Under the pieces are notes generated by a model, which was not told the origin of the DNA, searched no databases, and worked only from the letters and a program-made list of their open reading frames with translations. Below, piece by piece: positions 1 through 5,108 of a DNA stretch of 5,108 nucleotides. Each line of letters opens with the position of its first letter. Position 1 is the first letter of the stretch. Position numbers and translations under genes: made by a program. The stretch comes from Archangium sp. (GTDB lineage Bacteria; Myxococcota; Myxococcia; Myxococcales; Myxococcaceae): NCBI GenBank assembly GCA_016793585.1, contig JAEUJR010000279.1, positions 1 through 5,108 of the forward strand, given 5' to 3'.

Positions 1-2129
1 ACCCAGAGGCCGACGACTACGACGCGCAGTGGAAGGCGCGCGCGGCCCAACTCTGCCCAGAGAACCTCGCCACACTGCTGCCCGGCCTCTGGAGCGACCC
101 GGTCGGGGCGATTCCCCTTCGACTGCGCAAGCTGCTCGACCACGGGCCCGACCCCCGTCTGGGCGAAGCACTGCTGACGATGATCGACGAGCCGCCCTTC
201 ACCGCCTCGAGCAACTTCCCGGCGTGGACGCAGCTCTTCAAGGCGCTCCCCGAGATGGTCGACACGCGCGCGAAGAAGCGCCTCGAGGCTCGCAAAAAGA
301 AGAGAGGTGGCGAGTCGCAGTTCTGGCCGAAGTTCGCGGGGTGGATCTCACGGGCCATCGACGACCTGCCCGCCCCTGCAGCGTTGTCGAAAGCCCAGGC
401 GGCGAGCGTTTCGAAACGACAGAAGCTGGCCGAGCAGCTCCTGGCCGGGCCCGCGCCCGACGCGACCATTCCCCAGAAGCCCAGTGCGCCACCGTTGCTC
501 GCAGGCACGACGGCTGCGCTCGAGGCAGCGGTCGCACACGCCGAAGCGGGTCGTGTGATCGAGGTGATCGAGCCTCTGCGCCAGGCGTGGGAGCAGACAC
601 GCGCACCCGAGCTCGCGCAGCTGCTCGAGGCGTTCGCGAAGGCCGGCGCCGTGCCCTTCAGCGACGACGGCAAACCCGACGAGTTTCACGAGCGCTGGCT
701 GGCCGCAGCGAAGCCCTTCGACGCGACGCGAGTGACTCCGCTGTTGGCGACGCTGCTCAAAGGAACACTCGTGCTCACCGAGCACCGACTCGAGGCGATG
801 CTGGCGTGGCCTCCCGATCCACGCGTGGCCAGGTGCGTGCTCGATCGACTCATCTTCGGGCGAGACCCCTCCATCGGCGCACGGCCGAACTTGTGGAGTC
901 GCGCGTACGATCTGCTCGTCACCCATGCCGACCCGCGCTTCGTCGAGAAGGTGCGCGCCAACGCCGAACGGCTCGCGAACTCGGTGAACTTCGATCGCAA
1001 CCGCGCCGAGCGCCCCCACGCCGTACGAACGCTGCAGCCGTACCTCGCACGGGTGGCACACCCGACTCCGCTGCTGACGAACGAGTCGAAGCTGGTGGCG
1101 ACGCTCGAACGCCTCGCCGCGCGAGCGACGGCCTCGAAGAAGTCAGACCAGCAGCCGGACAAGGCCCTCGGGTTGCTGTTGGCGATCAACGCCGCTCCAG
1201 ACGACCCCGCGCCCCGCCTCGTGTACGCCGACTTCCTCGCAGAACGTGGCGACCCGCGCGCCGAGTTCATCAACCTCGCGGTCGCGCTCTCACGTGGAGA
1301 GAAGGTGAAGAGCGCCTACGACGCCTGTGCGCGCAAGCTCGGCATCTTCAAGCAGCTCTCGAACTACCACCTCGGGCTGCCCGTGAAGGAGCGCGTCGAC
1401 GAATACCGGACGGTGAACGACCTCGACGCGTTCGTCGACGACCTGAAGTGGGTCACGATTCGCGAGTTGCAGCTGAAGTACCACCCCAACGCCGTCGATG
1501 GCCCGGCCGCCATTCGGCTCATCGAGCAGGGCCAGTTGTACGGGCTCCGTTCGCTCGTCGTGGGCGGCGCGATGCTGGGGCTCGCAGCCAACCGTGACTT
1601 CCCCTGGGCCCTGGAGCGCATCGAGCTCGCCGACTTCGAGCTGCCCGACTCGTTGCGTGCAGAGGCGTTTCCAAAGCTCGAGTGTGTCGCGCTCACGATG
1701 TTCGTGCCGTTGCCACCCACGCTGTTCCAGCACCCACTCTTCGAGAAGGTGCGCCGCGTCGAGCTCGGAACCTCGAATCAACACGGAGAGCTGCCGGTCG
1801 ACGTGTTGCTGATGGCCAGCGCCCGGCTGCCGCAGCTCGAGCGCATCACCGCGACCAACGCGTCCTTCTCGTTCGTGCTGAGCGGCGGCGAGCTTCGTGT
1901 CGAGGTCAGGCCGGGCATGCCGCGAATCGACCCGTGGGACGTGGCGACGCTGGAGCGTTTGAAGAACGTTTCTCCGGGGCTCGTGCGTTCGTGTGTCATC
2001 GATGCGGCTGCAGGCGTGGCGCCCGATCGGCTTGCAGCGGTCAAGACGGCGACCGCTCAGTTTGAAGCCGAACCTTCGAACGAGCCGGCGCACAGTGGTG
2101 GTGTCGTCGGCCTCGGAGGCACGTCGTGA
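1..2129 (+). CDS. TIGR02996 (repeat-companion) domain protein, 5' partial
   Basis: The reading frame starts at base 3 and is open through the left edge, so the gene begins outside the window; 708 residues are visible. The ATG at 180 is internal, because homologous repeat sequence continues upstream of it. Visible residues about 388-425 match the TIGR02996 repeat-companion domain: a helix ending in LLLAIN, then PDDPAPRLVYADFLAERGD and AEFINL. This domain is known mainly from Myxococcota and planctomycetes, usually beside leucine-rich or helical repeats; its biochemical role is unknown. The region after it (about 425-690) has irregular leucine-rich-like units such as LRSLVVGG, LERIELADFELP, VRRVELG and LERITATNASF. 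The region before it carries two related helical modules (residues about 10-95 and 232-318) separated by a lysine-rich linker and a TPR-like stretch. No signal peptide or membrane segment is visible in the part present, so a cytoplasmic scaffold or protein-interaction role is inferred, not shown. It ends head-to-head with the PilZ gene on the other strand. Confidence 0.88.
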   Translation, partial: PEADDYDAQWKARAAQLCPENLATLLPGLWSDPVGAIPLRLRKLLDHGPDPRLGEALLTMIDEPPFTASSNFPAWTQLFKALPEMVDTRAKKRLEARKKKRGGESQFWPKFAGWISRAIDDLPAPAALSKAQAASVSKRQKLAEQLLAGPAPDATIPQKPSAPPLLAGTTAALEAAVAHAEAGRVIEVIEPLRQAWEQTRAPELAQLLEAFAKAGAVPFSDDGKPDEFHERWLAAAKPFDATRVTPLLATLLKGTLVLTEHRLEAMLAWPPDPRVARCVLDRLIFGRDPSIGARPNLWSRAYDLLVTHADPRFVEKVRANAERLANSVNFDRNRAERPHAVRTLQPYLARVAHPTPLLTNESKLVATLERLAARATASKKSDQQPDKALGLLLAINAAPDDPAPRLVYADFLAERGDPRAEFINLAVALSRGEKVKSAYDACARKLGIFKQLSNYHLGLPVKERVDEYRTVNDLDAFVDDLKWVTIRELQLKYHPNAVDGPAAIRLIEQGQLYGLRSLVVGGAMLGLAANRDFPWALERIELADFELPDSLRAEAFPKLECVALTMFVPLPPTLFQHPLFEKVRRVELGTSNQHGELPVDVLLMASARLPQLERITATNASFSFVLSGGELRVEVRPGMPRIDPWDVATLERLKNVSPGLVRSCVIDAAAGVAPDRLAAVKTATAQFEAEPSNEPAHSGGVVGLGGTS

Positions 2130-2133
2130 CGTG
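2120..2133. repeat. Short dyad over the stop codon of the TIGR02996 gene
   Basis: The bases cacgtc (2120-2125) and gacgtg (2128-2133) are perfect 6-base inverted arms around a 2-base centre. The dyad spans the TGA stop at 2127-2129. A 2-base loop is too tight for a full RNA hairpin, so only the outer pairs could form. No T-tract follows. It may be a weak transcription end signal or chance in GC-rich DNA. Confidence 0.3.
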
Positions 2134-2150
2134 GTGGCAGTTGCTGCTGC

Positions 2151-2189
2151 TCGCCGCGTGAGGCGAACGCGACGCTGTGCTCAGAGCAC
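2151..2189. terminator. Possible bidirectional terminator between convergent genes
   Basis: Two small dyads lie in and next to the 51-base convergent spacer. One pairs tcgcc (2151-2155) with ggcga (2162-2166) across a 6-base loop. The second is a perfect 13-base palindrome, gtgctc-a-gagcac (2177-2189), which contains the TGA stop of the minus-strand PilZ gene (2181-2183). Neither is followed by a T-run on either strand, so a classical intrinsic terminator is not supported. Position between two convergent stops is the main reason to list it. Confidence 0.25.
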
Positions 2190-2480
2190 CGACGAGATCG
2201 CGCGGGCCCCTTCGGCATCGAGGCCGATGAACGCCGTGCCGAACCCGTGGGGCGTGACGTGCGTGACCCGCGCGAAGGTGCTCACCAGCGGAGCGTCTTT
2301 CGCGGGCGCGAACTGCACGTGCACGGTCGCGTGCGGAAGCGGCGTGACGCGCGACCGAATGAACATGCCGCCCGGAGAAAGATCGCTCGCGTAGTCGACC
2401 TCGTAGCCGGCGTCGGTCGACGACTGGTGCTGCACGAGAAACCGAACCGGCTTGCGATCGAGGGAGCGACGCTCGTTCAT
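2181..2480 (-). CDS. Single-domain PilZ protein (predicted c-di-GMP receptor)
   Basis: This 99-residue protein is essentially one PilZ domain, close to the Myxococcus PilZ-related subgroup. Both c-di-GMP-binding motifs are present: RxxxR as R5-S-L-D-R9 in ERRSLDRKPVRF, and DxSxxG as D33-L-S-P-G-G38 in DLSPGGMFI. In known PilZ proteins these residues contact the nucleotide, so binding is likely, though untested here. The rest fits the small beta-barrel: HVHVQF-type strands, then THVTPHGFGTAFIGL, then a short C-terminal helix. There is no output domain, so it would act by binding a partner. The start is set by ATG at 2478-2480, which places RxxxR at the N terminus as usual and has AGGG nine bases upstream. 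The frame stays open upstream to 3212, but that extension lies antisense to the glycosyltransferase and is not coding. It is divergent from the glycosyltransferase gene, 51 bases away, and convergent with the TIGR02996 gene. Confidence 0.9.
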   Translation of the reverse strand: MNERRSLDRKPVRFLVQHQSSTDAGYEVDYASDLSPGGMFIRSRVTPLPHATVHVQFAPAKDAPLVSTFARVTHVTPHGFGTAFIGLDAEGARAISSVL

Positions 2481-2531
2481 GGCGGCGAACCCTGCCCGAT
2501 CTCGTCGCGAGCGTGCAACCGGGCGTGTGTT
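2481..2531. promoter_or_regulatory. Divergent spacer between the PilZ and glycosyltransferase genes
   Basis: Only 51 bases separate the two divergent start codons, so promoters of both genes must lie here or overlap the opposite coding region. I see no convincing -35/-10 or sigma-54 element. A small dyad, ctcg-tcg-cgag (2501-2511), sits near the middle and might be an operator half-site pair, but four-base arms are common in GC-rich DNA. No strong Shine-Dalgarno sequence precedes the glycosyltransferase ATG at 2532. Confidence 0.4.
2490..2493 (-). promoter_or_regulatory. Shine-Dalgarno site of the PilZ gene
   Basis: On the minus strand the bases read AGGG, followed by nine bases and the ATG at 2480. 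It supports the short start and argues against the long antisense extension of the frame. Confidence 0.5.
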
Positions 2532-3629
2532 ATGGGCGCCCACATCGTGCAGTCCATCGCCCTCGACGCCTCTCTCTGGGACGAGCCCATCACCGGCATC
2601 GGTCTGTACACGCGGCAGCTGCACCGCGCGCTGACGAGCTCGGGCCTCGAGGTCGAACGCTGGGGCGCGCGAAAGAGCGGAGAGCTGCCTCGTGGCCGCG
2701 CCTCGCGCTCCGGGTGGACGGTGGTGAATCTCGCGGGCGAGCTCGAGCGTCGCAAGCCACGCCTGTTCCACGCGCTCGCGAACTTCAACCTGCCCTTCTC
2801 TCGCGTGCCCGGCGTTCCCTACGTGTTGACGGTGCATGATCTCGTGCCGCTGCTGCTGCCCAAGACCGTGTCGACCGCGTTTCGCTGGCAGTTCCGGCTG
2901 TGGCTCGCGCGCGCTGCGACGGTGGCTGATCGCATCATCTGCGTCTCCGAGGTCGCGCGTGACAGCCTGCTCGAACACTTCGACGTCGATCCCTCGAAGG
3001 TGTCGGTCATTCACCACGGCGTCGATCACGTCGAGCAGGTGGCGGCGCCCGACGCGACGACGGTGAAGTGGCTCGACGCGCTCGGCCTGCCCGAGACGTT
3101 CGTGCTCTACGCGGGCTCGCTCGACGCGCGGAAGAACGTCGGCCTCGTGCTGAAGGCGATGGAGCAGCTGCACGCGCAAGGTCGTCGCGCGACGCTCGTG
3201 CTCGCCGGGCAACGCTGGTTCGGCAGCGGCGCGATCGAGAAAGAAGTGCTGCGCCTCAAGGAGCGCGGCGTCGACGTGCGACCGCTCGGCTACCTGGAAG
3301 ACTCGGTGTTCTACGCGCTGATGAAGCGCGCGGGCGTGTTCGTCTTTCCGTCGCGCTACGAGGGCTTCGGGCTGCCTCCGCTCGAGGCCATGCGGCTGGG
3401 CGTTCCGACGATCATCTCGAACGCGGGCTCACTGCCCGAGGTGTGTGGCGCCGGTGCGTGGCAAGTCGGCGTCGACGACGTGACTGGACTGGCTGGGAAG
3501 ATCGAGCAGCTCCTCTCGAGCAGCGGCGAACGGCAGGCCCTCGCAGCGCGGGGTCGGGCGCACGCCTCGCGGTTTTCGTGGGCAGAGACCGCGAAGGCCA
3601 CGCGGGCGATCTACGAGAGCGCTGACTGA
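2532..3629 (+). CDS. GT4-family glycosyltransferase (GT-B fold)
   Basis: The 365-residue protein is a retaining glycosyltransferase of the Glycos_transf_1 / GT4 type, which moves a sugar from a nucleotide-sugar donor to a glycan or lipid acceptor. The N-terminal Rossmann half starts with IALDASLW and the glycine loop [13 protein letters not shown], and includes HDLVPLLLP (H102, D103) and a [14 protein letters not shown] helix. The C-terminal donor-binding half holds [15 protein letters not shown] (R200, K201), the basic pair expected to contact donor phosphates. It ends with the E-x7-E motif EGFGLPPLE (E277 and E285) and then [16 protein letters not shown]. Length is normal for the family. 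ATG at 2532 is chosen because it falls just before the first beta strand; GTG at 2547 is an alternative. No membrane segment is seen, so a cytoplasmic or peripheral enzyme is likely. The sugar and acceptor cannot be read from sequence. No other polysaccharide gene lies in the window, and the divergent PilZ gene hints at c-di-GMP-linked surface glycan synthesis only by position. Confidence 0.93.
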   Translation: MGAHIVQSIALDASLWDEPITGIGLYTRQLHRALTSSGLEVERWGARKSGELPRGRASRSGWTVVNLAGELERRKPRLFHALANFNLPFSRVPGVPYVLTVHDLVPLLLPKTVSTAFRWQFRLWLARAATVADRIICVSEVARDSLLEHFDVDPSKVSVIHHGVDHVEQVAAPDATTVKWLDALGLPETFVLYAGSLDARKNVGLVLKAMEQLHAQGRRATLVLAGQRWFGSGAIEKEVLRLKERGVDVRPLGYLEDSVFYALMKRAGVFVFPSRYEGFGLPPLEAMRLGVPTIISNAGSLPEVCGAGAWQVGVDDVTGLAGKIEQLLSSSGERQALAARGRAHASRFSWAETAKATRAIYESAD

Positions 3630-3670
3630 GGCGATTTCGGTTTCCGCCTGATTCCGCAAACTCCGCTTAC

Positions 3671-3714
3671 AGGGTTCTCGCTCAACGAGAGTGCGCGGCT
3701 GTCGAGAACTCTCG
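3671..3714 (+). promoter_or_regulatory. Structured leader with dyad overlapping the LysM ribosome-binding site
   Basis: Bases 3671-3680 (agggttctcg) can pair with 3703-3712 (cgagaactct) in a 10-pair stem with one G-T wobble; the inner seven pairs are perfect. The 3' arm contains GAG (3704-3706), the only Shine-Dalgarno-like bases at suitable spacing from the ATG at 3716. A competing 6-pair stem joins 3686-3691 (cgagag) to 3709-3714 (ctctcg), and a small hairpin joins 3676-3680 to 3686-3690. The same arms could be a protein operator at DNA level. The preceding spacer, 3630-3670, is less GC-rich than its surroundings and probably holds the promoter, though no clear -35/-10 pair is visible. Confidence 0.45.
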
Positions 3715-3715
3715 C

Positions 3716-4309
3716 ATGGGAACCTACAAAATCCGCAGTGGCGACACGCTCTCTGGCATCGCAGCCCGCTACAAGACCTCTGTCTCGGCGCTCGCTCGCG
3801 CCAACGGCATCAAGAACGTGAACCTCATCTATGCGGGGCGGTCGCTCCGCATTCCGGGGTCGACCGACTCGTTCACGCCGGCGAAGCCAACACACACGAC
3901 GGGCGTTCGGCCGAGCAGCTCGGGCGTGCGTGGTTCGTCGAGCCTCGCGGCGAACGCGCGCGCCGTGGCCGGCAGCATGGGCGGGTACAACAGCCAGGGG
4001 CTCTGCGCGACGGGCGTGAGCCGCGCGATTCAACGCACGTACGGCATCAAGGTCTGGGGCAACGGCAACCAGATCGACAACAACCTGCCTCGCAACCGCT
4101 TCCGCCAGGTGAACATGTCGCTCGCTGAAGCGCTGCGTACGCCCGGCCTCATTCTCACCTGGGAGCGCACCTCGAGCCGCCTCGGCAGCATCTACGGGCA
4201 CACCGCCATCACCTCGGGCGACGGGCGAAGCAGCTACAGCGACTTCATCGAGCGCAACACGCTGGCGGCCGGCGGGCGTTCGGGCCTCAAGATCTTCGCG
4301 CCGATCTGA
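3716..4309 (+). CDS. LysM protein with Cys/His peptidase-like (CHAP/NlpC-like) domain
   Basis: The 197-residue protein starts at once with a LysM domain (residues 3-47): [27 protein letters not shown], then [13 protein letters not shown]. LysM binds N-acetylglucosamine-containing glycans, chiefly peptidoglycan. A Ser/Thr/Pro/Gly-rich linker follows (48-80). The C-terminal domain (about 80-197) contains the protein's only cysteine, C97, at the start of a helix ([11 protein letters not shown]). H162 lies in a strand-like GHTAI segment, with D176 shortly after in SDF. This order resembles papain-like peptidoglycan amidases and endopeptidases of the CHAP/NlpC-P60 type, so cell-wall hydrolysis is inferred; it has not been matched to a named family. 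No signal peptide or membrane helix is present, and no upstream in-frame start would add one. Secretion by another route, release on lysis, or an internal role is therefore open. It follows the glycosyltransferase by 86 bases and probably has its own leader. No neighbouring immunity-like gene is seen. Confidence 0.85.
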   Translation: MGTYKIRSGDTLSGIAARYKTSVSALARANGIKNVNLIYAGRSLRIPGSTDSFTPAKPTHTTGVRPSSSGVRGSSSLAANARAVAGSMGGYNSQGLCATGVSRAIQRTYGIKVWGNGNQIDNNLPRNRFRQVNMSLAEALRTPGLILTWERTSSRLGSIYGHTAITSGDGRSSYSDFIERNTLAAGGRSGLKIFAPI

Positions 4310-4317
4310 CTCAGATC
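4303..4317. terminator. Perfect palindrome over two convergent stop codons
   Basis: The bases gatctga-c-tcagatc form a perfect 15-base palindrome with 7-base arms. The left arm ends with the TGA of the LysM gene (4307-4309) and the right arm starts with the TGA of the minus-strand gene (4311-4313). Both genes end in the codons ATC TGA, which creates the symmetry. A longer-loop stem is also possible: aagatct (4289-4295) with agatctt (4313-4319), since agatcttc occurs twice (4290-4297 and 4313-4320). Bidirectional termination is possible, but no true T-tract follows. Confidence 0.4.
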
Positions 4318-5108
4318 TTCCGCTTCTTGTGCGTGCGTGGGCGCGCGTGGTCGAGCAGCGAGAGGTAGTCGATGTCTTTCGTGGGCAGCGGCGCGGGCGG
4401 AGCGCCGAGTGACGCCGCCCGCTTCGTGAACGCCGCGATGATGTCGGGCACGGGCCGAACGACCTGCAGCATCGCCTGTGGCCCCTGCAGCGCTTCGGCG
4501 AGGCTCTGCGCGACCTGCGCGATCGGCAACCCACGCCGCAGCAGATCCTGCAGCGAGTTCGACAGCGTGAAGAGGTTGTAGCCAGACGTCTGCACCAGCT
4601 CGACCATCACCTTGAGCACCTGCCCGGCGTTCAAGTGGCCATCGGCCATCAGCACGAGCGCGGCCTGGAAATAGTTGAAGATGGGCACGAGCCGCGGGCC
4701 GTAGTGCGCGAACGAGGCCGGCGTGGTGAGGCGATCGAGGTTGATGAAGATGCGGCGCACCGGGTCGGCCTGGGGAATCGACTCCCACACCTTCATCACG
4801 CGATTGATGTCGTCTTCGTAGACCTCGGCGGCCTGGAGCACCTGGTACACGACCGGCTCGCTCACCCGGCGCGCGACCATGTCGGCGTAGAGCGAATAGA
4901 TGAACGCGTCAGCCTCGGCGTCGTCACCGAAGAGCACCTCTTCGGCCTCGGCGGGAGCGTTCGCGCGGCTGCGCAGCAGCACCGGCAGCTTGTAGCCAAC
5001 CTGTCCACGCAGCGCCTTGAAGCGCCCGCGCACGAGGTTCTTCAGGTTGTCCTTGAGCACCAGCTCGTCGAACTGCACGCCGTCGAGGTGCAGCTTCTCG
5101 GCGAGCAC
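4311..5108 (-). CDS. Unidentified mostly helical protein, 5' partial
   Basis: The frame is open from the right edge to TGA at 4311-4313, giving 265 visible residues. The edge codon GTG (5108-5106) could be read as a start, but nothing upstream is visible, so the gene is treated as cut off. I do not recognise the family. The visible part looks largely alpha-helical and soluble: an acidic stretch near APAEAEEVLFGDDAEADAF, then amphipathic helices such as VVYQVLQAAEVYEDDINRVM, FNYFQAALVLMADGHL and VAQSLAEALQGP. It closes with an Ala/Pro linker (about 236-242) and a strongly basic tail, RPRTHKKRKI (256-265). The tail might bind nucleic acid or an acidic partner, but this is a guess. There is no catalytic motif I can name and no clear transmembrane helix. 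Coding is supported by the codon bias matching its neighbours and by the protein-like composition. It meets the LysM gene tail to tail with one base between the stops. Confidence 0.8.
   Translation of the reverse strand: MLAEKLHLDGVQFDELVLKDNLKNLVRGRFKALRGQVGYKLPVLLRSRANAPAEAEEVLFGDDAEADAFIYSLYADMVARRVSEPVVYQVLQAAEVYEDDINRVMKVWESIPQADPVRRIFINLDRLTTPASFAHYGPRLVPIFNYFQAALVLMADGHLNAGQVLKVMVELVQTSGYNLFTLSNSLQDLLRRGLPIAQVAQSLAEALQGPQAMLQVVRPVPDIIAAFTKRAASLGAPPAPLPTKDIDYLSLLDHARPRTHKKRKI

Noticed and set aside
29..1597. Long plus-strand frame overlapping the TIGR02996 gene
   Set aside because: It reads as arginine- and alanine-rich low-complexity protein, the usual shadow in GC-rich DNA, whereas the overlapping frame carries a recognisable domain.
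2247..2531. Upstream extension of the glycosyltransferase frame
   Set aside because: It is antisense to the PilZ gene, arginine-rich, and family members start just before the first beta strand, which fits ATG 2532.
2481..3212. Upstream extension of the PilZ frame on the minus strand
   Set aside because: It lies fully antisense to most of the glycosyltransferase gene, has no domain, and a proper ATG with AGGG upstream exists at 2480.
3635..3671. Possible sigma-70 promoter (tttccg ... cttaca) before the LysM gene
   Set aside because: Both elements match poorly and the spacer would be 19 bases; not strong enough to annotate.
3611..4534. Minus-strand open frame across the LysM gene
   Set aside because: Low-complexity Arg/Ala/Ser composition and full overlap with the convincing LysM protein; the open frame follows from codon bias.
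4234..4788. Minus-strand open frame in another phase of the right-hand gene
   Set aside because: Composition is shadow-like and the overlapping frame to 4311 has protein-like helices and consistent codon use.
3716..5108. Toxin-immunity pair formed by the LysM protein and the neighbouring minus-strand gene
   Set aside because: The neighbour is convergent, not co-transcribed, lacks a signal peptide in the visible part and is cut off at the edge; nothing supports an immunity role.
1..5108. CRISPR array, mobile element, tRNA or defence-system genes
   Set aside because: No regularly spaced repeats, transposase or integrase motifs, tRNA cloverleaf, or nuclease/helicase defence domains were seen on either strand.

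Overview
The window looks like ordinary chromosomal DNA of a high-GC deltaproteobacterium-like organism, most probably a member of the Myxococcota (myxobacteria). This rests on strong G/C preference at third codon positions, a repeat-companion (TIGR02996-type) domain protein with degenerate leucine-rich-like repeats, a very small stand-alone PilZ protein, and a LysM protein of a predatory-bacterium type. The species cannot be named from the sequence alone. No transposase, integrase, phage structural gene, CRISPR array, tRNA or rRNA was seen.

Layout, left to right. (1) Bases 1-2129, plus strand: the 3' part of a large TIGR02996-domain protein; its frame is open through the left edge, so the true start lies outside. 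(2) A 51-base convergent junction (2130-2180) with three short dyads. (3) Bases 2181-2480, minus strand: a 99-residue single-domain PilZ protein with both c-di-GMP-binding motifs intact. (4) A 51-base divergent spacer (2481-2531), which must hold the upstream signals of both flanking genes. (5) Bases 2532-3629, plus strand: a 365-residue GT4-type (GT-B fold) glycosyltransferase. (6) An 86-base leader (3630-3715) with a strong dyad overlapping the ribosome-binding region. (7) Bases 3716-4309, plus strand: a 197-residue LysM protein with a single cysteine and a Cys/His peptidase-like C-terminal domain, without a signal peptide. (8) A one-base convergent junction whose two stop codons sit inside a perfect 15-base palindrome. 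(9) Bases 4311-5108, minus strand: the 3' part of an unidentified, mostly helical protein that runs off the right edge.

How the genes may work together: the PilZ gene and the glycosyltransferase gene are divergent neighbours, which would fit second-messenger control of surface polysaccharide, but adjacency is the only evidence. The LysM protein would act on peptidoglycan. The two partial genes at the edges give no clear functional link. I found no convincing new multi-gene system. The most unusual items are the structured leader of the LysM gene, the missing secretion signal on that protein, the internal duplication in the TIGR02996 protein, and the palindrome joining two stop codons.
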